IMG/VR virus record: IMGVR_UViG_3300023116_005307
Span: 1 to 64,000 of that record
Reading direction: 5' to 3' (one strand)
From: a virus
DNA: 64,000 nt
Numbering within the stretch: position 1 is the stretch's first letter; every line of letters starts with the position of its first letter. The position numbers and the translations under genes are program-made. The notes beneath the pieces are model-generated. The model saw nothing but the letters and a program-made list of their open reading frames with translations, did no database searches and was not told where the DNA came from. Below are positions 27,656-36,302 of the stretch, in pieces.

Positions 27656-28885
27656 ATGAATATTGGTTTTATCGGCGTAGGTAAACTAGGCATGCCATGT
27701 GCAGAGGCTATTGCCAAAAAAGGTCATAGTGTAACGGGTTATGATGTTGTAAAAAGAACAAGTAATTATGTGGAAATGTTTCCTACTATTGAAGGCGCTG
27801 TTCAAGGCAGAGATATAGTGTTTATTGCAGTTCCTACTCCGCACGATCCTGATTATGATGGCCGTGCCCCTACAGCACACTTAGAACCTAAAGACTTTTC
27901 TTATGATATTGTTAATGAAGTTATAAATGAAGCAAACAAGCATATGACAAAGGATCAATTGCTTGTACTAATTTCAACAGTACTACCTGGAACTGTGCGT
28001 AGAGAATTTGTACCAAGAATTACTAATCCTAGATTTGTGTACAATCCTTATCTTATTGCAATGGGAAGTGTTGCATGGGACATGGTGAATCCAGAAATGG
28101 TAATGATTGGCACTGAAGATGGTAGTGAAACTGGTGATGCAAAACAATTACTAGATTTCTATAAAACTATAATGGAAAATAATCCACGTTATGTTGTAGG
28201 CACATGGGACGAGTGTGAATGTATTAAGGTCTTTTATAATACATTTATTTCAACAAAAATTGGACTGGTTAATATGATACAAGACGTTGCAGAATCTCAA
28301 GGTAACATTAACGTAGATGTAGTGACTAGAGCACTAGCAGATAGTACAATGCGTATTATGGGTCCACAATACATGACAGCTGGAATGGGAGACGGGGGAG
28401 GCTGTCATCCTAGAGATAATATTGCATTAAGATACATGGCACAAGAACTAGATTTAGGCTATGATATTTTTGATGCAGTAATGAATGCAAGAGAAATTCA
28501 AGCAGAAAATCTTGCACTAAAATTAGTAGACTTAGCAAATCAATATAATTACCCTATATACATACACGGTAAAGCATATAAACCGGGTGTGTCTTATTGT
28601 GATGGCAGTTACAGTATGTTAGTAGGACATTATTGCGAACATCACGGATTTGCACCTACATATATAGATCCGCTAACAGGTGACAATAATGAGCCGATAG
28701 AACCCTGTGTTATGTTGTTAGCACATAGTGCAAGCACAACTTACAAGTATATGCAAGAAGAAGGCGACAGCACAGATAGAGTTTATTGTGATATTCCTAT
28801 AGATAGTGTTGTAGTAGATCCTTGGCGCAAGTATGTTAATGATAATTGCAAGGTAATTCACTACGGCAACACAAGAAATGTATGA
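27656..28885 (+). CDS. UDP-sugar 6-dehydrogenase (UDP-glucose/GDP-mannose dehydrogenase family)
   Basis: 409 residues. Begins with the NAD-binding GFIGVGKLGMPCA. FIAVPTP follows near residue 56, then STVLPGT near 107. C250 in GDGGGCHPRD is the catalytic cysteine of the GxGGxCxPxD motif. The C-terminal nucleotide-binding domain contains GKAYKPGV. It oxidises the C6 hydroxyl of a UDP-sugar to a uronic acid with two NAD+. UDP-glucose, UDP-GlcNAc and GDP-mannose enzymes share these motifs, so the substrate is open. It has a good AGGAG ribosome binding site and one of the few real gaps in the cassette, with a possible promoter. Confidence 0.85.
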   Translation: MNIGFIGVGKLGMPCAEAIAKKGHSVTGYDVVKRTSNYVEMFPTIEGAVQGRDIVFIAVPTPHDPDYDGRAPTAHLEPKDFSYDIVNEVINEANKHMTKDQLLVLISTVLPGTVRREFVPRITNPRFVYNPYLIAMGSVAWDMVNPEMVMIGTEDGSETGDAKQLLDFYKTIMENNPRYVVGTWDECECIKVFYNTFISTKIGLVNMIQDVAESQGNINVDVVTRALADSTMRIMGPQYMTAGMGDGGGCHPRDNIALRYMAQELDLGYDIFDAVMNAREIQAENLALKLVDLANQYNYPIYIHGKAYKPGVSYCDGSYSMLVGHYCEHHGFAPTYIDPLTGDNNEPIEPCVMLLAHSASTTYKYMQEEGDSTDRVYCDIPIDSVVVDPWRKYVNDNCKVIHYGNTRNV

Positions 28886-29549
28886 TATTGTATTTATTAG
28901 TTACAAAGAACCTAACGCAGACGACAATTGGAAAGCATTAAAAAGTAGATTTCCGATGGCAAAACGTGTGCATGATGTAAAAGGTATACATCAAGCCCAT
29001 ATTGCTGCTGCTAAAAGATGTTTTACTAAAATGTTTTGGGTAGTAGATGCAGACGCTGTTGTAAAAAATAATTTTGAATTTGATCATATAGTAGATGAAT
29101 ATGACCTAAACACAGTACATGTTTGGCGTAGTGAAAATCCAATTAATGGTCTTGTTTATGGTTATGGGGGTATTAAATTACTACCACGTAAACTTACATT
29201 AAATATGGACATTACTAAACCAGATATGACAACTAGCATAAGTGACAAATTTAAGGCAATAAAAACTGTTTCAAATATAACAGCATTCAATACCGATCCT
29301 TTTAATACTTGGAAAAGTGCATTTAGAGAATGTGCTAAACTTAGCAGTAAAATTATCGATAGGCAAAAAAATGAAGAAACACAAAAAAGACTTGAAACGT
29401 GGTGCACAGTCGGTGAAGATAGACCTTATGGTTCCTATGCTCTTGCCGGTGCTAGGGCTGGCCGTGAGTTTGGCATTTCTAATAGTAGCAATTTGCAACT
29501 TATAAATGACTTTGATTGGTTGAAGGAGCAGTTTGATGTCACTACATAA
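28878..29549 (+). CDS. Glycosyltransferase-like protein (GT2-type)
   Basis: 223 residues. Shares the order of motifs with the protein at 19966: IVFISYKEPNADDNW, AKRVHDVKGIHQAH, VVDADAVV with D57 and D59 as the DxD, and NGLVYGYGGIKLLP. It lacks the 80-residue C-terminal extension of that paralogue. Overlaps the dehydrogenase gene by 8 bp and the methyltransferase-like gene by 14 bp. It probably acts in the same glycan pathway. The sugar donor is unknown. Confidence 0.6.
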   Translation: MYDIVFISYKEPNADDNWKALKSRFPMAKRVHDVKGIHQAHIAAAKRCFTKMFWVVDADAVVKNNFEFDHIVDEYDLNTVHVWRSENPINGLVYGYGGIKLLPRKLTLNMDITKPDMTTSISDKFKAIKTVSNITAFNTDPFNTWKSAFRECAKLSSKIIDRQKNEETQKRLETWCTVGEDRPYGSYALAGARAGREFGISNSSNLQLINDFDWLKEQFDVTT

Positions 29550-30183
29550 CAGTGAATTCTTTGATAATTTTGGACAAGTTTTAAACAAGTTTCCTGATAT
29601 AGATATGCGAGATTTGTTTTCTAAAGGACAAATGGAATCTAAACGCTGGCTAGTGAATGAACTTGAAAAAATTAATAAACCTTTGGGCACTGTTTTTTTA
29701 TGTGCAGGTTGGTACGGTAGTTTAGCGGCGTTCTTATTTGAAAGTAAACTAGAAATAGAAAAGATTAGAAGCTTTGATATAGATAAAAACTGCGCTGCTA
29801 TAGCAGATACGTTCAATAGAGCAAAAACAACAAACAATTGGCAATTTAAAGCAAGTACAATGGATATTTTAGAAATGACTTATCCTTTGCATTACACTAC
29901 TGAAAAATCAGACGGAACTTTTCAAAATCTTGTAGATATGCCTGATACTATTATTAATACAAGTTGTGAGCATATTTTTGATTTTGCTTACTGGTATGAA
30001 AAAATACCTCGGCACAAACTTGTATGTTTGCAGACAAACGATTTTTTTGATTTACCGGAACATGTAAACTGTAGTATTGATTTAGATGATTTTTCTAGAG
30101 CAACGCCAATGAAAGAAGTGTTGTATCAAGGAGAATTAAAATTGTCTAAGTATACTCGTTATATGAGGATTGGATTTAAATGA
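29536..30183 (+). CDS. Methyltransferase-like protein (class I fold)
   Basis: 215 residues. VFLCAGWYGSLAAFLF resembles the glycine-rich SAM-binding loop, and IRSFDIDKNCAAIADTF the acidic ribose-binding strand of class I methyltransferases. No clear catalytic motif (such as DPPY) is present. INTSCEHIFDF is in the position of motif IV. ATG at 29536 is chosen because AAGGAG lies seven bases upstream. A similar but more divergent protein is encoded at 43590. It directly precedes a run of radical SAM genes, which it overlaps by 4 bp. Confidence 0.5.
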   Translation: MSLHNSEFFDNFGQVLNKFPDIDMRDLFSKGQMESKRWLVNELEKINKPLGTVFLCAGWYGSLAAFLFESKLEIEKIRSFDIDKNCAAIADTFNRAKTTNNWQFKASTMDILEMTYPLHYTTEKSDGTFQNLVDMPDTIINTSCEHIFDFAYWYEKIPRHKLVCLQTNDFFDLPEHVNCSIDLDDFSRATPMKEVLYQGELKLSKYTRYMRIGFK

Positions 30184-31328
30184 AGCCTAATTATTGTCCA
30201 TATGTACACAAAGGATTACGTATAAGTTTTAGTGAAAGAAACGGGGCATTTTTAAATACTTGTAAACCGTGCTGTCATGTAATTAGTGAAGCCTTTCCAA
30301 ATATACCTGAAGAGCATCACGTAGATAATATTTTACAAACACAAAATTTAAAATACTTTCAAGACTACTTTGATAATAACGATGATCTTCCGCCTGCTTG
30401 TTTAACTTGTCAAAAATTAGAAGATGCTGGACAGATAAGCCATAGAACTCGTGCAATTAGTAAAGAAAATGCGTATTATGACATATATCGTTTTGATATT
30501 GTCATAGGAAATTCTTGTAATTTAGCATGTCCTTTTTGCAGCAGTCATGCAAGTTCTTTAATTAATGTGCTATCGAATAAACATTTAGGAGAACATGTAC
30601 CAGAAATGTGGCAACCTAGAAGCGATGTTTATGATGCATCTTTTGATAAAGTAGAAGAAGCTATTTTTGATATACTTTCTAAATATAAATGCCAAACAAT
30701 AAAAGTAATAGGCGGCGAACCATTTTTAAAAGAACATTGGACAGTTTTTGAAAAATTATTAGAAAGCGGAAAACTAAAAGATAGTACATTAGAAATCACA
30801 ACAAATGGAACTATTGTAAACAAGCGTCTTTTAGAGTCACTAGCAAAAACAAAAACTACTATAATTAGGACAAGTATTGACAGTGTAGGCAATAATTATA
30901 ATTTTATAAGATGGCCATATACATTTGATAAAATATTTAAAAATATGAAATATATAGCAGATAACAAAGCAGATAACATAGAAGTTAGATTAAGTGCTTT
31001 AGTTAATGTTATAAATTTTGAGCATTTACCTGACATAGAAGAATATCTAACTCCGCATCAACATGCTAATGGAGACTTTACTGTGTCTTATGAAACTTTT
31101 ATTAAACCTGCGGGTCAAAGCATGGATTGGAGATATCTTTCTAAAGAAATTGTAGATGATGTTTGCAGTAAATTAAAAAATAAAGGATTAGTTAAACTAA
31201 TACAAAATGAATCTTTGTTTATTAATACTGACAAAACAACAAAGACTTTAAAATTCTTATTAAAACAAAGAAATATGTCTGCAGAAGAAGTGTTTAAACC
31301 TGCAACTAGGGAGTATCTTAAACTATGA
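30180..31328 (+). CDS. Radical SAM protein, twitch/SPASM-like
   Basis: 382 residues. C113-x3-C117-x2-C120 (CNLACPFC) and IGGEPFL near residue 185 are the radical SAM signature. The N-terminal part has C6, C28, C31 and C32 (NTCKPCC), and C74 and C77 (ACLTC). These are candidates for an auxiliary cluster, placed before rather than after the core barrel as in phage twitch proteins. The C-terminal region has no further Cys cluster. First of five radical SAM or associated Cys-domain genes in a row (30180-35146). Substrate unknown. Confidence 0.75.
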   Translation: MKPNYCPYVHKGLRISFSERNGAFLNTCKPCCHVISEAFPNIPEEHHVDNILQTQNLKYFQDYFDNNDDLPPACLTCQKLEDAGQISHRTRAISKENAYYDIYRFDIVIGNSCNLACPFCSSHASSLINVLSNKHLGEHVPEMWQPRSDVYDASFDKVEEAIFDILSKYKCQTIKVIGGEPFLKEHWTVFEKLLESGKLKDSTLEITTNGTIVNKRLLESLAKTKTTIIRTSIDSVGNNYNFIRWPYTFDKIFKNMKYIADNKADNIEVRLSALVNVINFEHLPDIEEYLTPHQHANGDFTVSYETFIKPAGQSMDWRYLSKEIVDDVCSKLKNKGLVKLIQNESLFINTDKTTKTLKFLLKQRNMSAEEVFKPATREYLKL

Positions 31329-32293
31329 TATTAATACAAACTGATAAAGGAATTCGTAAAATACAAACTAGTGCAGCAAAAACATCTATTAATAAATTCA
31401 AAGGATGGTATTGCAATGCAGGTGTAGATTTTTTATGGATTAATCACGAAGGTTATATATTTGGAAATGTGTGCAGACATAGCGGTTGTTATGGTAACTT
31501 ATATGATAATTTTGAATTACCGAAAGAACCTATGATTTGTCCTGCTAATAGTTGTTATTGTGCAGCAGATATCGAAATACTTAAATCACCAAATAAAAAT
31601 GATATGGAATTATTTGGAAGAGACATTCAAAACGACGAATTGCATAATCTACAAGATTATACAGATGAAAATATAATAGCAGTACATGGTGTTAACAAAA
31701 CTGATCAAAATAGAGTTTTATCTATAAATTGGAATATAGGAAAGCGATGCAATTATAGTTGTTCTTATTGTCCGCCTAGTGTACACGATAATCATAGTCC
31801 ACATATGTCCTTTAAAGTGTTTAAAAATGCTATTGATAAAATTTTAAGTAGCATAGATATAGACAAATTTCAAATTACTTGTACAGGAGGTGAACCTACT
31901 ATTAATCCTGACTATTTTAAAATAGTTGAATATACAAATAGTTTAGGTGGAAAAGTGTTTACAAATACTAATGGTACATCTACAGCAAAAAAATTATCAA
32001 AACTTGTTGACGCAGGCGGCGTAAGTTTGTCAGTACATGCAGAATTTGCACAAGTTGAAAAATTAGCAAACAAAATAACTACAGTATTTGAAAACGGTAT
32101 TAATGGTATACTAAAAGTAAAATATATGTTAGCACCTGGCGGACTAGATGCTTGTAAAAAGTTTTTTGATATTATTCCAGAACCTAATGGCAATTATAGA
32201 TGTAGTGTAGAACCATTAGTTGACAAATTAAACGATAGAAAGATTTTGTCTTATTCACAAGAAGAATTAGATTTTATACAAGGTAAACAATGA
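31325..32293 (+). CDS. Radical SAM protein fused to N-terminal Cys-rich domain
   Basis: 322 residues in two parts. Residues 20-85 hold C30, C50, C55, C72, C77 and C79 in a GWYCNAGVD ... GNVCRHSGC ... CYCAAD arrangement. Residues about 130-322 form a short radical SAM core with INWNIGKRCNYSC (C142-x3-C146-x2-C149) and TCTGGEPTINP. The two parts match, respectively, the product of the gene at 32969 and that at 32290. So this is a fused version of a pair that is split two genes further on. The Cys-rich part probably binds an auxiliary Fe-S cluster; that is inference. Confidence 0.7.
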   Translation: MILIQTDKGIRKIQTSAAKTSINKFKGWYCNAGVDFLWINHEGYIFGNVCRHSGCYGNLYDNFELPKEPMICPANSCYCAADIEILKSPNKNDMELFGRDIQNDELHNLQDYTDENIIAVHGVNKTDQNRVLSINWNIGKRCNYSCSYCPPSVHDNHSPHMSFKVFKNAIDKILSSIDIDKFQITCTGGEPTINPDYFKIVEYTNSLGGKVFTNTNGTSTAKKLSKLVDAGGVSLSVHAEFAQVEKLANKITTVFENGINGILKVKYMLAPGGLDACKKFFDIIPEPNGNYRCSVEPLVDKLNDRKILSYSQEELDFIQGKQ

Positions 32294-32976
32294 AAGAACC
32301 AAATAATATAATTGCAATTCAGAGTAACAGACCACAAGACGTATTCTACGTTCATTGGAATTTAGGAAAGCGATGTAATTACGATTGTTCTTATTGTGCA
32401 GATAGTTTACACGATTTTAATAGTCCTCATAGAAGTCTTGAAAATTTAATTAGTATTGCTGAAAAAATGAAAACTAATTTGCCTAATAAAAAAATAAGAA
32501 TTTGGTTTACAGGTGGCGAACCAACAGTTAATCCTAATTTTTTACATTTTTGTAAATGGCTAATGGAGGATGGAAATTTTTTTGTAGGACTTAACACTAA
32601 CGGAAGTAGAACTAAAGAATATTTTACAGAGTTAATGCAAACTATTAACGTAATACAGTTTAGCAGCCATTTTGAGTATGTAGAGTTTGATAAATTTATG
32701 CCTGTTATAAAAGCAGCTAGTGATACAGCAAAACAATATGAAGGTAAAAGTGTAAGTTTGAATTTAATGATGGAACCTGAGCACTGGAATGCAGCAGTAC
32801 GTATGGTCAAATATTGTATCGAGCATGATATTGAATATCATCTAAAGCGCATTAGGCCTAAAGATAACTTTACAAGTTTTGAAAGACAATATTCGCCTGT
32901 ATATACTGAAGATCAAATCAAATTTTTAGTAGATAATGAATATAGAAATACTGTGTTGGAGGAATATGATGGGTGA
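32290..32976 (+). CDS. Short radical SAM protein
   Basis: 228 residues. VHWNLGKRCNYDC with C29-x3-C33-x2-C36, then IWFTGGEPTVNPNF near residue 75 and LNTNGSR. Nearly the same core as the C-terminal part of the preceding protein, but with no Cys-rich domain of its own. That domain is encoded separately by the next gene, whose start overlaps this stop by 8 bp. At 228 residues it is close to the minimum for a radical SAM barrel. Substrate unknown; the tight coupling suggests a two-subunit enzyme. Confidence 0.7.
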   Translation: MKEPNNIIAIQSNRPQDVFYVHWNLGKRCNYDCSYCADSLHDFNSPHRSLENLISIAEKMKTNLPNKKIRIWFTGGEPTVNPNFLHFCKWLMEDGNFFVGLNTNGSRTKEYFTELMQTINVIQFSSHFEYVEFDKFMPVIKAASDTAKQYEGKSVSLNLMMEPEHWNAAVRMVKYCIEHDIEYHLKRIRPKDNFTSFERQYSPVYTEDQIKFLVDNEYRNTVLEEYDG

Positions 32977-33334
32977 TATACTAGTATATGATAACGACGG
33001 CAATGTAAGAGAAGAATGGTCTAATAATCTAGTCAAAGCAGAGGAAGTAAATTTTGAAAGTTGGTTTTGCGGAATTGGATTAGAAAGTATAGAAATACGT
33101 AACAATGGAGATATTTATAGAGGTATATGCAGAGTAGGCGGATCTATAGCACATATAGATGATGAAAAATGGAATTTACCTGAAGACTTTATTGTGTGTA
33201 ATAAAACATCTTGCACATGTGTTGCAGATTTAAAATCAACAAGATATAAAAACTTAAATGTACGAGACAAATTAAAAGATACAATTAAAAATAAAGTAGA
33301 AGAGTATGGCGGACAGAATTCAAATAATTTTTGA
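32969..33334 (+). CDS. Stand-alone Cys-rich partner of radical SAM protein
   Basis: 121 residues. C34, C54, C77, C82 and C84 repeat the spacing of C30, C50, C72, C77 and C79 in the radical SAM fusion at 31325 (C-x19-C-x21/22-C-x4-C-x-C). Surrounding residues also match (SWFCGIGLE, GDIYRGICR, CTCVADL). ATG at 32969 is chosen because GGAGG lies seven bases upstream; one codon earlier is another ATG. It overlaps the radical SAM gene upstream. Probably binds an auxiliary Fe-S cluster and pairs with that protein (inferred from the fused homologue). Confidence 0.6.
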   Translation: MGDILVYDNDGNVREEWSNNLVKAEEVNFESWFCGIGLESIEIRNNGDIYRGICRVGGSIAHIDDEKWNLPEDFIVCNKTSCTCVADLKSTRYKNLNVRDKLKDTIKNKVEEYGGQNSNNF

Positions 33335-34142
33335 AAATGATCATTGGTGGCAAATCAATACATTTGATCATTCATTTGCACATAAGTGGACCACTTATTT
33401 TTTTCATTGTGTAAATATTATCGGTCAAAAATATGAATTAAACGTAACAGGTGACGACCTATACAAAACACAACGTCGACTTAGAGACATAATTGACCAA
33501 GTAAATTTACATGTTCCGTCAACCATAAATCAAAACATAGACTATTTAAGTTTGGAAACATTGAGTGATATTCATTATATATACGAAGACATTTCAAAAA
33601 ATGACTATTGGATATCAAACGGTTCAATGTCTTTAGAAAAGGCGATAAAAATTAGAGATGAATTAAACGATACAATTCACGAAGCAGAAGGTTTGATAGG
33701 TAAACGAGTATGTCCACGCATAAGATATAGGCTGGTTAATGCAGACACAGGCGTCCCTAATTTGCCAAAAGTAGAATTTGAGGAATGTGATTATAATTAT
33801 TTTGAGCCTATAATGGAGCCCTATGTAGTTTATTTAAATTACAATGCTGTAGGAGAAGATTTATTGAAAACATATAAAAGTGGCAGATCTATAGATACTG
33901 CTGTGAATCTTAGACAGTTTAGTCCTAGTTTCTTTTTTGTTACGCAGGCAGTAGATTACGAACTACAAAAACACGATGTAGAACAAACCTATAAATGGAT
34001 GGGCAAAAATGGATTTGATACTAATGATAAGAAAAACATAGTCGGGTATCTACCTATTGGTAGGTTGTTTAAAAACATGCCAGATGCAAATTTTATTAAT
34101 GATGTAAAGTATTCAAGGATAAAGGATATACGTGTAAGATGA
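33306..34142 (+). CDS. Unknown 278-aa protein inside the radical SAM array
   Basis: 278 residues, no family recognised. The N-terminus is RIQIIFENDHWWQINTFDHSFAHKW. A helical middle follows (LYKTQRRLRDIIDQ, KAIKIRDELNDTIHEAEGL), then a beta-rich C-terminal half with VVYLNYNAVGEDLLKTY and YLPIGRLF. Only two Cys residues beyond the N-terminal region, so it is unlikely to be an Fe-S protein. It overlaps the Cys-rich gene by 29 bp and the next radical SAM gene by 4 bp. It may be a partner or substrate-binding protein of those enzymes; nothing in the sequence proves that. Confidence 0.55.
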   Translation: MADRIQIIFENDHWWQINTFDHSFAHKWTTYFFHCVNIIGQKYELNVTGDDLYKTQRRLRDIIDQVNLHVPSTINQNIDYLSLETLSDIHYIYEDISKNDYWISNGSMSLEKAIKIRDELNDTIHEAEGLIGKRVCPRIRYRLVNADTGVPNLPKVEFEECDYNYFEPIMEPYVVYLNYNAVGEDLLKTYKSGRSIDTAVNLRQFSPSFFFVTQAVDYELQKHDVEQTYKWMGKNGFDTNDKKNIVGYLPIGRLFKNMPDANFINDVKYSRIKDIRVR

Positions 34143-35146
34143 GCAGTATAGTATTTCCAAAGTGTTTGATAGGCAAAGAACCACAAGTAACATTTGACGG
34201 CTACGTTCTACCTTGTTGTTGGATGCCATACAGCAATACAACACTTTGGCACGATTATACCACACGAACAAATCCCTTTAAACGAGAAGACTTTAATTTA
34301 TATAATAATGACTATAATGATATTGTAGGTAGTAACGAATGGATGGAAATGTTAAAGGTAACATACGAAGGCGATCCTCCTCTAAAGTGCAGCGAAGCAT
34401 GTAAGTCATTTATAGTACAAGACGGTGTGCCTACTTCTGCTAATTCTAGACAGCCAAAGTTTGATCCTAATAAATCCGATGCACAACAATTTTGGAGTTC
34501 ACATAGTACAGACGAAGAATTATTTAGAAAACATATTATTCATCCAAAAAATCTAAATAAATTAAATTTAGAAGCAAGTAGTAGATGTACATTACAGTGT
34601 CCATATTGTTCAAGAGTTACAGAAAAAGAATATTTAAAAAAAGCAGATTTGTCAAAAGAAGTTATATATAAATTAATCAATGCAAGACCTTGGGAAAAGA
34701 TTACCGATTGTCCTAGATACAGCGATCCTATTTTTTATAAACATTTTGATTATATGTTAGATTGTATGAAAGACGCTAGGGTACAAGAATACAGGTTACA
34801 TGTAGCAGCAACAGGTAAAGGAATTAGCTGGTGGGAAAAACGTATTGAGCAGTTTTTAAAATTAAAAAACATAGTAATTACATTTGGTATAGATGGATTA
34901 GAAGAAACTAGTAAAATACATAGGATAGGACAAGATTGGAATGAAATTTATACAGCACTTCAACTTTGCCAACAAGCAGGCCTAAAAACTATTTGGCAAT
35001 TCATACCGTTTAGTCATAACGAACATCAAATTAAAGAAGCACAAGAAAGAGCAAGTAAAATAGGATGTAATTTCAAATTAGTAGTAAGTAATAGATTTAA
35101 AGATAACGATCCTATGCGCCCTACTAATAAGGAGTACTACGCATGA
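34139..35146 (+). CDS. Radical SAM protein, twitch type
   Basis: 335 residues. CTLQCPYC (C150, C154, C157) is the SAM-cluster site. The N-terminal part has C9, C26, C27, C84 and C88 in GYVLPCCW and CSEACKS, typical of an auxiliary half-cluster in the phage twitch group. The usual GGEP motif is not obvious; a PRYSDPIF segment takes its place, which may mean an altered SAM-binding loop. Overlaps its neighbours by 4 bp each. Substrate unknown. Confidence 0.65.
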   Translation: MSSIVFPKCLIGKEPQVTFDGYVLPCCWMPYSNTTLWHDYTTRTNPFKREDFNLYNNDYNDIVGSNEWMEMLKVTYEGDPPLKCSEACKSFIVQDGVPTSANSRQPKFDPNKSDAQQFWSSHSTDEELFRKHIIHPKNLNKLNLEASSRCTLQCPYCSRVTEKEYLKKADLSKEVIYKLINARPWEKITDCPRYSDPIFYKHFDYMLDCMKDARVQEYRLHVAATGKGISWWEKRIEQFLKLKNIVITFGIDGLEETSKIHRIGQDWNEIYTALQLCQQAGLKTIWQFIPFSHNEHQIKEAQERASKIGCNFKLVVSNRFKDNDPMRPTNKEYYA

Positions 35147-35742
35147 GTAGATATAAGTATTCTCGTTACTGGTTTAATAAAGGCCAAAAGGATTTTTGGG
35201 ATAAAAACTGGCATAATCAAGGATGTCCTACAGATTTAAAATGCTTAGAAGTAGGATGCTTTGAAGGACAAGCATCTGTTTGGATACTAGAAAATCTTGT
35301 AGGCGAAAAGGGCTCTTTTTATGCAATTGATTTTTTTCATAAAGAAGAAATGTTTGACAATAATATTAAAACTGCAAACAAAGAGCATCTAATTAAAAAG
35401 ATAAAAGGAGATGCAGTAGTTGAGATGTCTGCACTGTTAAAAAAACATGAATCTACTTTTGACTTTATCTACATTGATGCCAGTAAACTTGCATCTGAAA
35501 ACTGTTTTGCACTTTTGATTGCAGAAAGATTATTATCTGTAGGAGGAAAGATAGTAGTTGATGATTTTTTATGGCCTAGAAGTTATGGAGCAGACCCAAG
35601 AGAAAGTCCGAGATTGGGTGTTATACTATTTGAACAAATGTCTTTATTGTGTCAATCGGTTAAGCCCCCAAGTTTCTCACAATATTCTTTTCAAAAAGTA
35701 CGAGAAACAAATTATTTTATAAAATTGAAAGCAGAGTTATGA
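35143..35742 (+). CDS. SAM-dependent methyltransferase (class I)
   Basis: 199 residues. LKCLEVGCFEGQASVWILE is motif I, FYAIDFFHKEE the acidic motif II, and FDFIYIDASKLASEN motif IV. The order and spacing fit Methyltransf_24-type small-molecule or sugar methyltransferases. VGGKIVVDDFLW is motif VI. No membrane segment. It is translationally coupled (ATGA overlaps) to a radical SAM gene upstream and a HAD phosphatase downstream. It probably methylates an intermediate made by the cassette. Confidence 0.7.
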   Translation: MSRYKYSRYWFNKGQKDFWDKNWHNQGCPTDLKCLEVGCFEGQASVWILENLVGEKGSFYAIDFFHKEEMFDNNIKTANKEHLIKKIKGDAVVEMSALLKKHESTFDFIYIDASKLASENCFALLIAERLLSVGGKIVVDDFLWPRSYGADPRESPRLGVILFEQMSLLCQSVKPPSFSQYSFQKVRETNYFIKLKAEL

Positions 35743-36302
35743 ATACAATACTTATAGACTGCGATGGAGTAATATTAGATTGGGAAAATGGATTTCATTC
35801 ATATATGGAATCTTTAGGCCATACAAAAAACAATAACGATGGATGGTTAGAATCTCAGTATGATTTAGATCAGTCTGTAGTTAGGAAACATATTAGAGAA
35901 TTTAATCAAAGCAATTGTATTGAAGATTTAGTTTCTATAGAAGATGCCGTATATTATATGCAGGAATTGAAAAAACTGAATTATAAATTTGTATGTATTA
36001 CAAGTCTTAGTCTTGACAATTCTATACAAGAAAGACGTTTAAAAAACTTTGAAAAACTATTTGGCCAAGATTTTTTTGAGGATATAATCTTTTTAGATAC
36101 TTATAGTCCTAAAGATGATATATTAAAAAAATATGCCAACACAGGCTATTGGTGGATAGAAGACAACATAAGTAATGCTGTAGTAGGCAAAAGTCTAGGC
36201 TTGCGGTCTATACTTTTTAATAAATCCGCAGAGGGTTTGTTGTCTGTGTCTAACTGGAAAGAATTATATTGGACAATAGTAGAAGATGAGCAACTTTACT
36301 GA
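35739..36302 (+). CDS. HAD-superfamily phosphatase-like protein
   Basis: 187 residues. LIDCDGVILDWENGF gives the HAD motif I, with D7 as nucleophile and D9 as the general acid. FVCITSLS near residue 87 fits motif II, and WWIEDNISNAVVG near 140 fits the acidic motif IV with upstream Lys. Length and the early cap insertion resemble small 5'-nucleotidase or sugar-phosphate phosphatases. Coupled to the methyltransferase upstream and overlapping the oxygenase fusion downstream. Substrate unknown; a sugar phosphate would fit the context. Confidence 0.65.
   Translation: MNTILIDCDGVILDWENGFHSYMESLGHTKNNNDGWLESQYDLDQSVVRKHIREFNQSNCIEDLVSIEDAVYYMQELKKLNYKFVCITSLSLDNSIQERRLKNFEKLFGQDFFEDIIFLDTYSPKDDILKKYANTGYWWIEDNISNAVVGKSLGLRSILFNKSAEGLLSVSNWKELYWTIVEDEQLY

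Noticed and set aside
29271-29837. 188-codon - strand frame across the 28878/29536 junction
   Set aside because: Antisense to two well supported overlapping genes, no recognisable domain.
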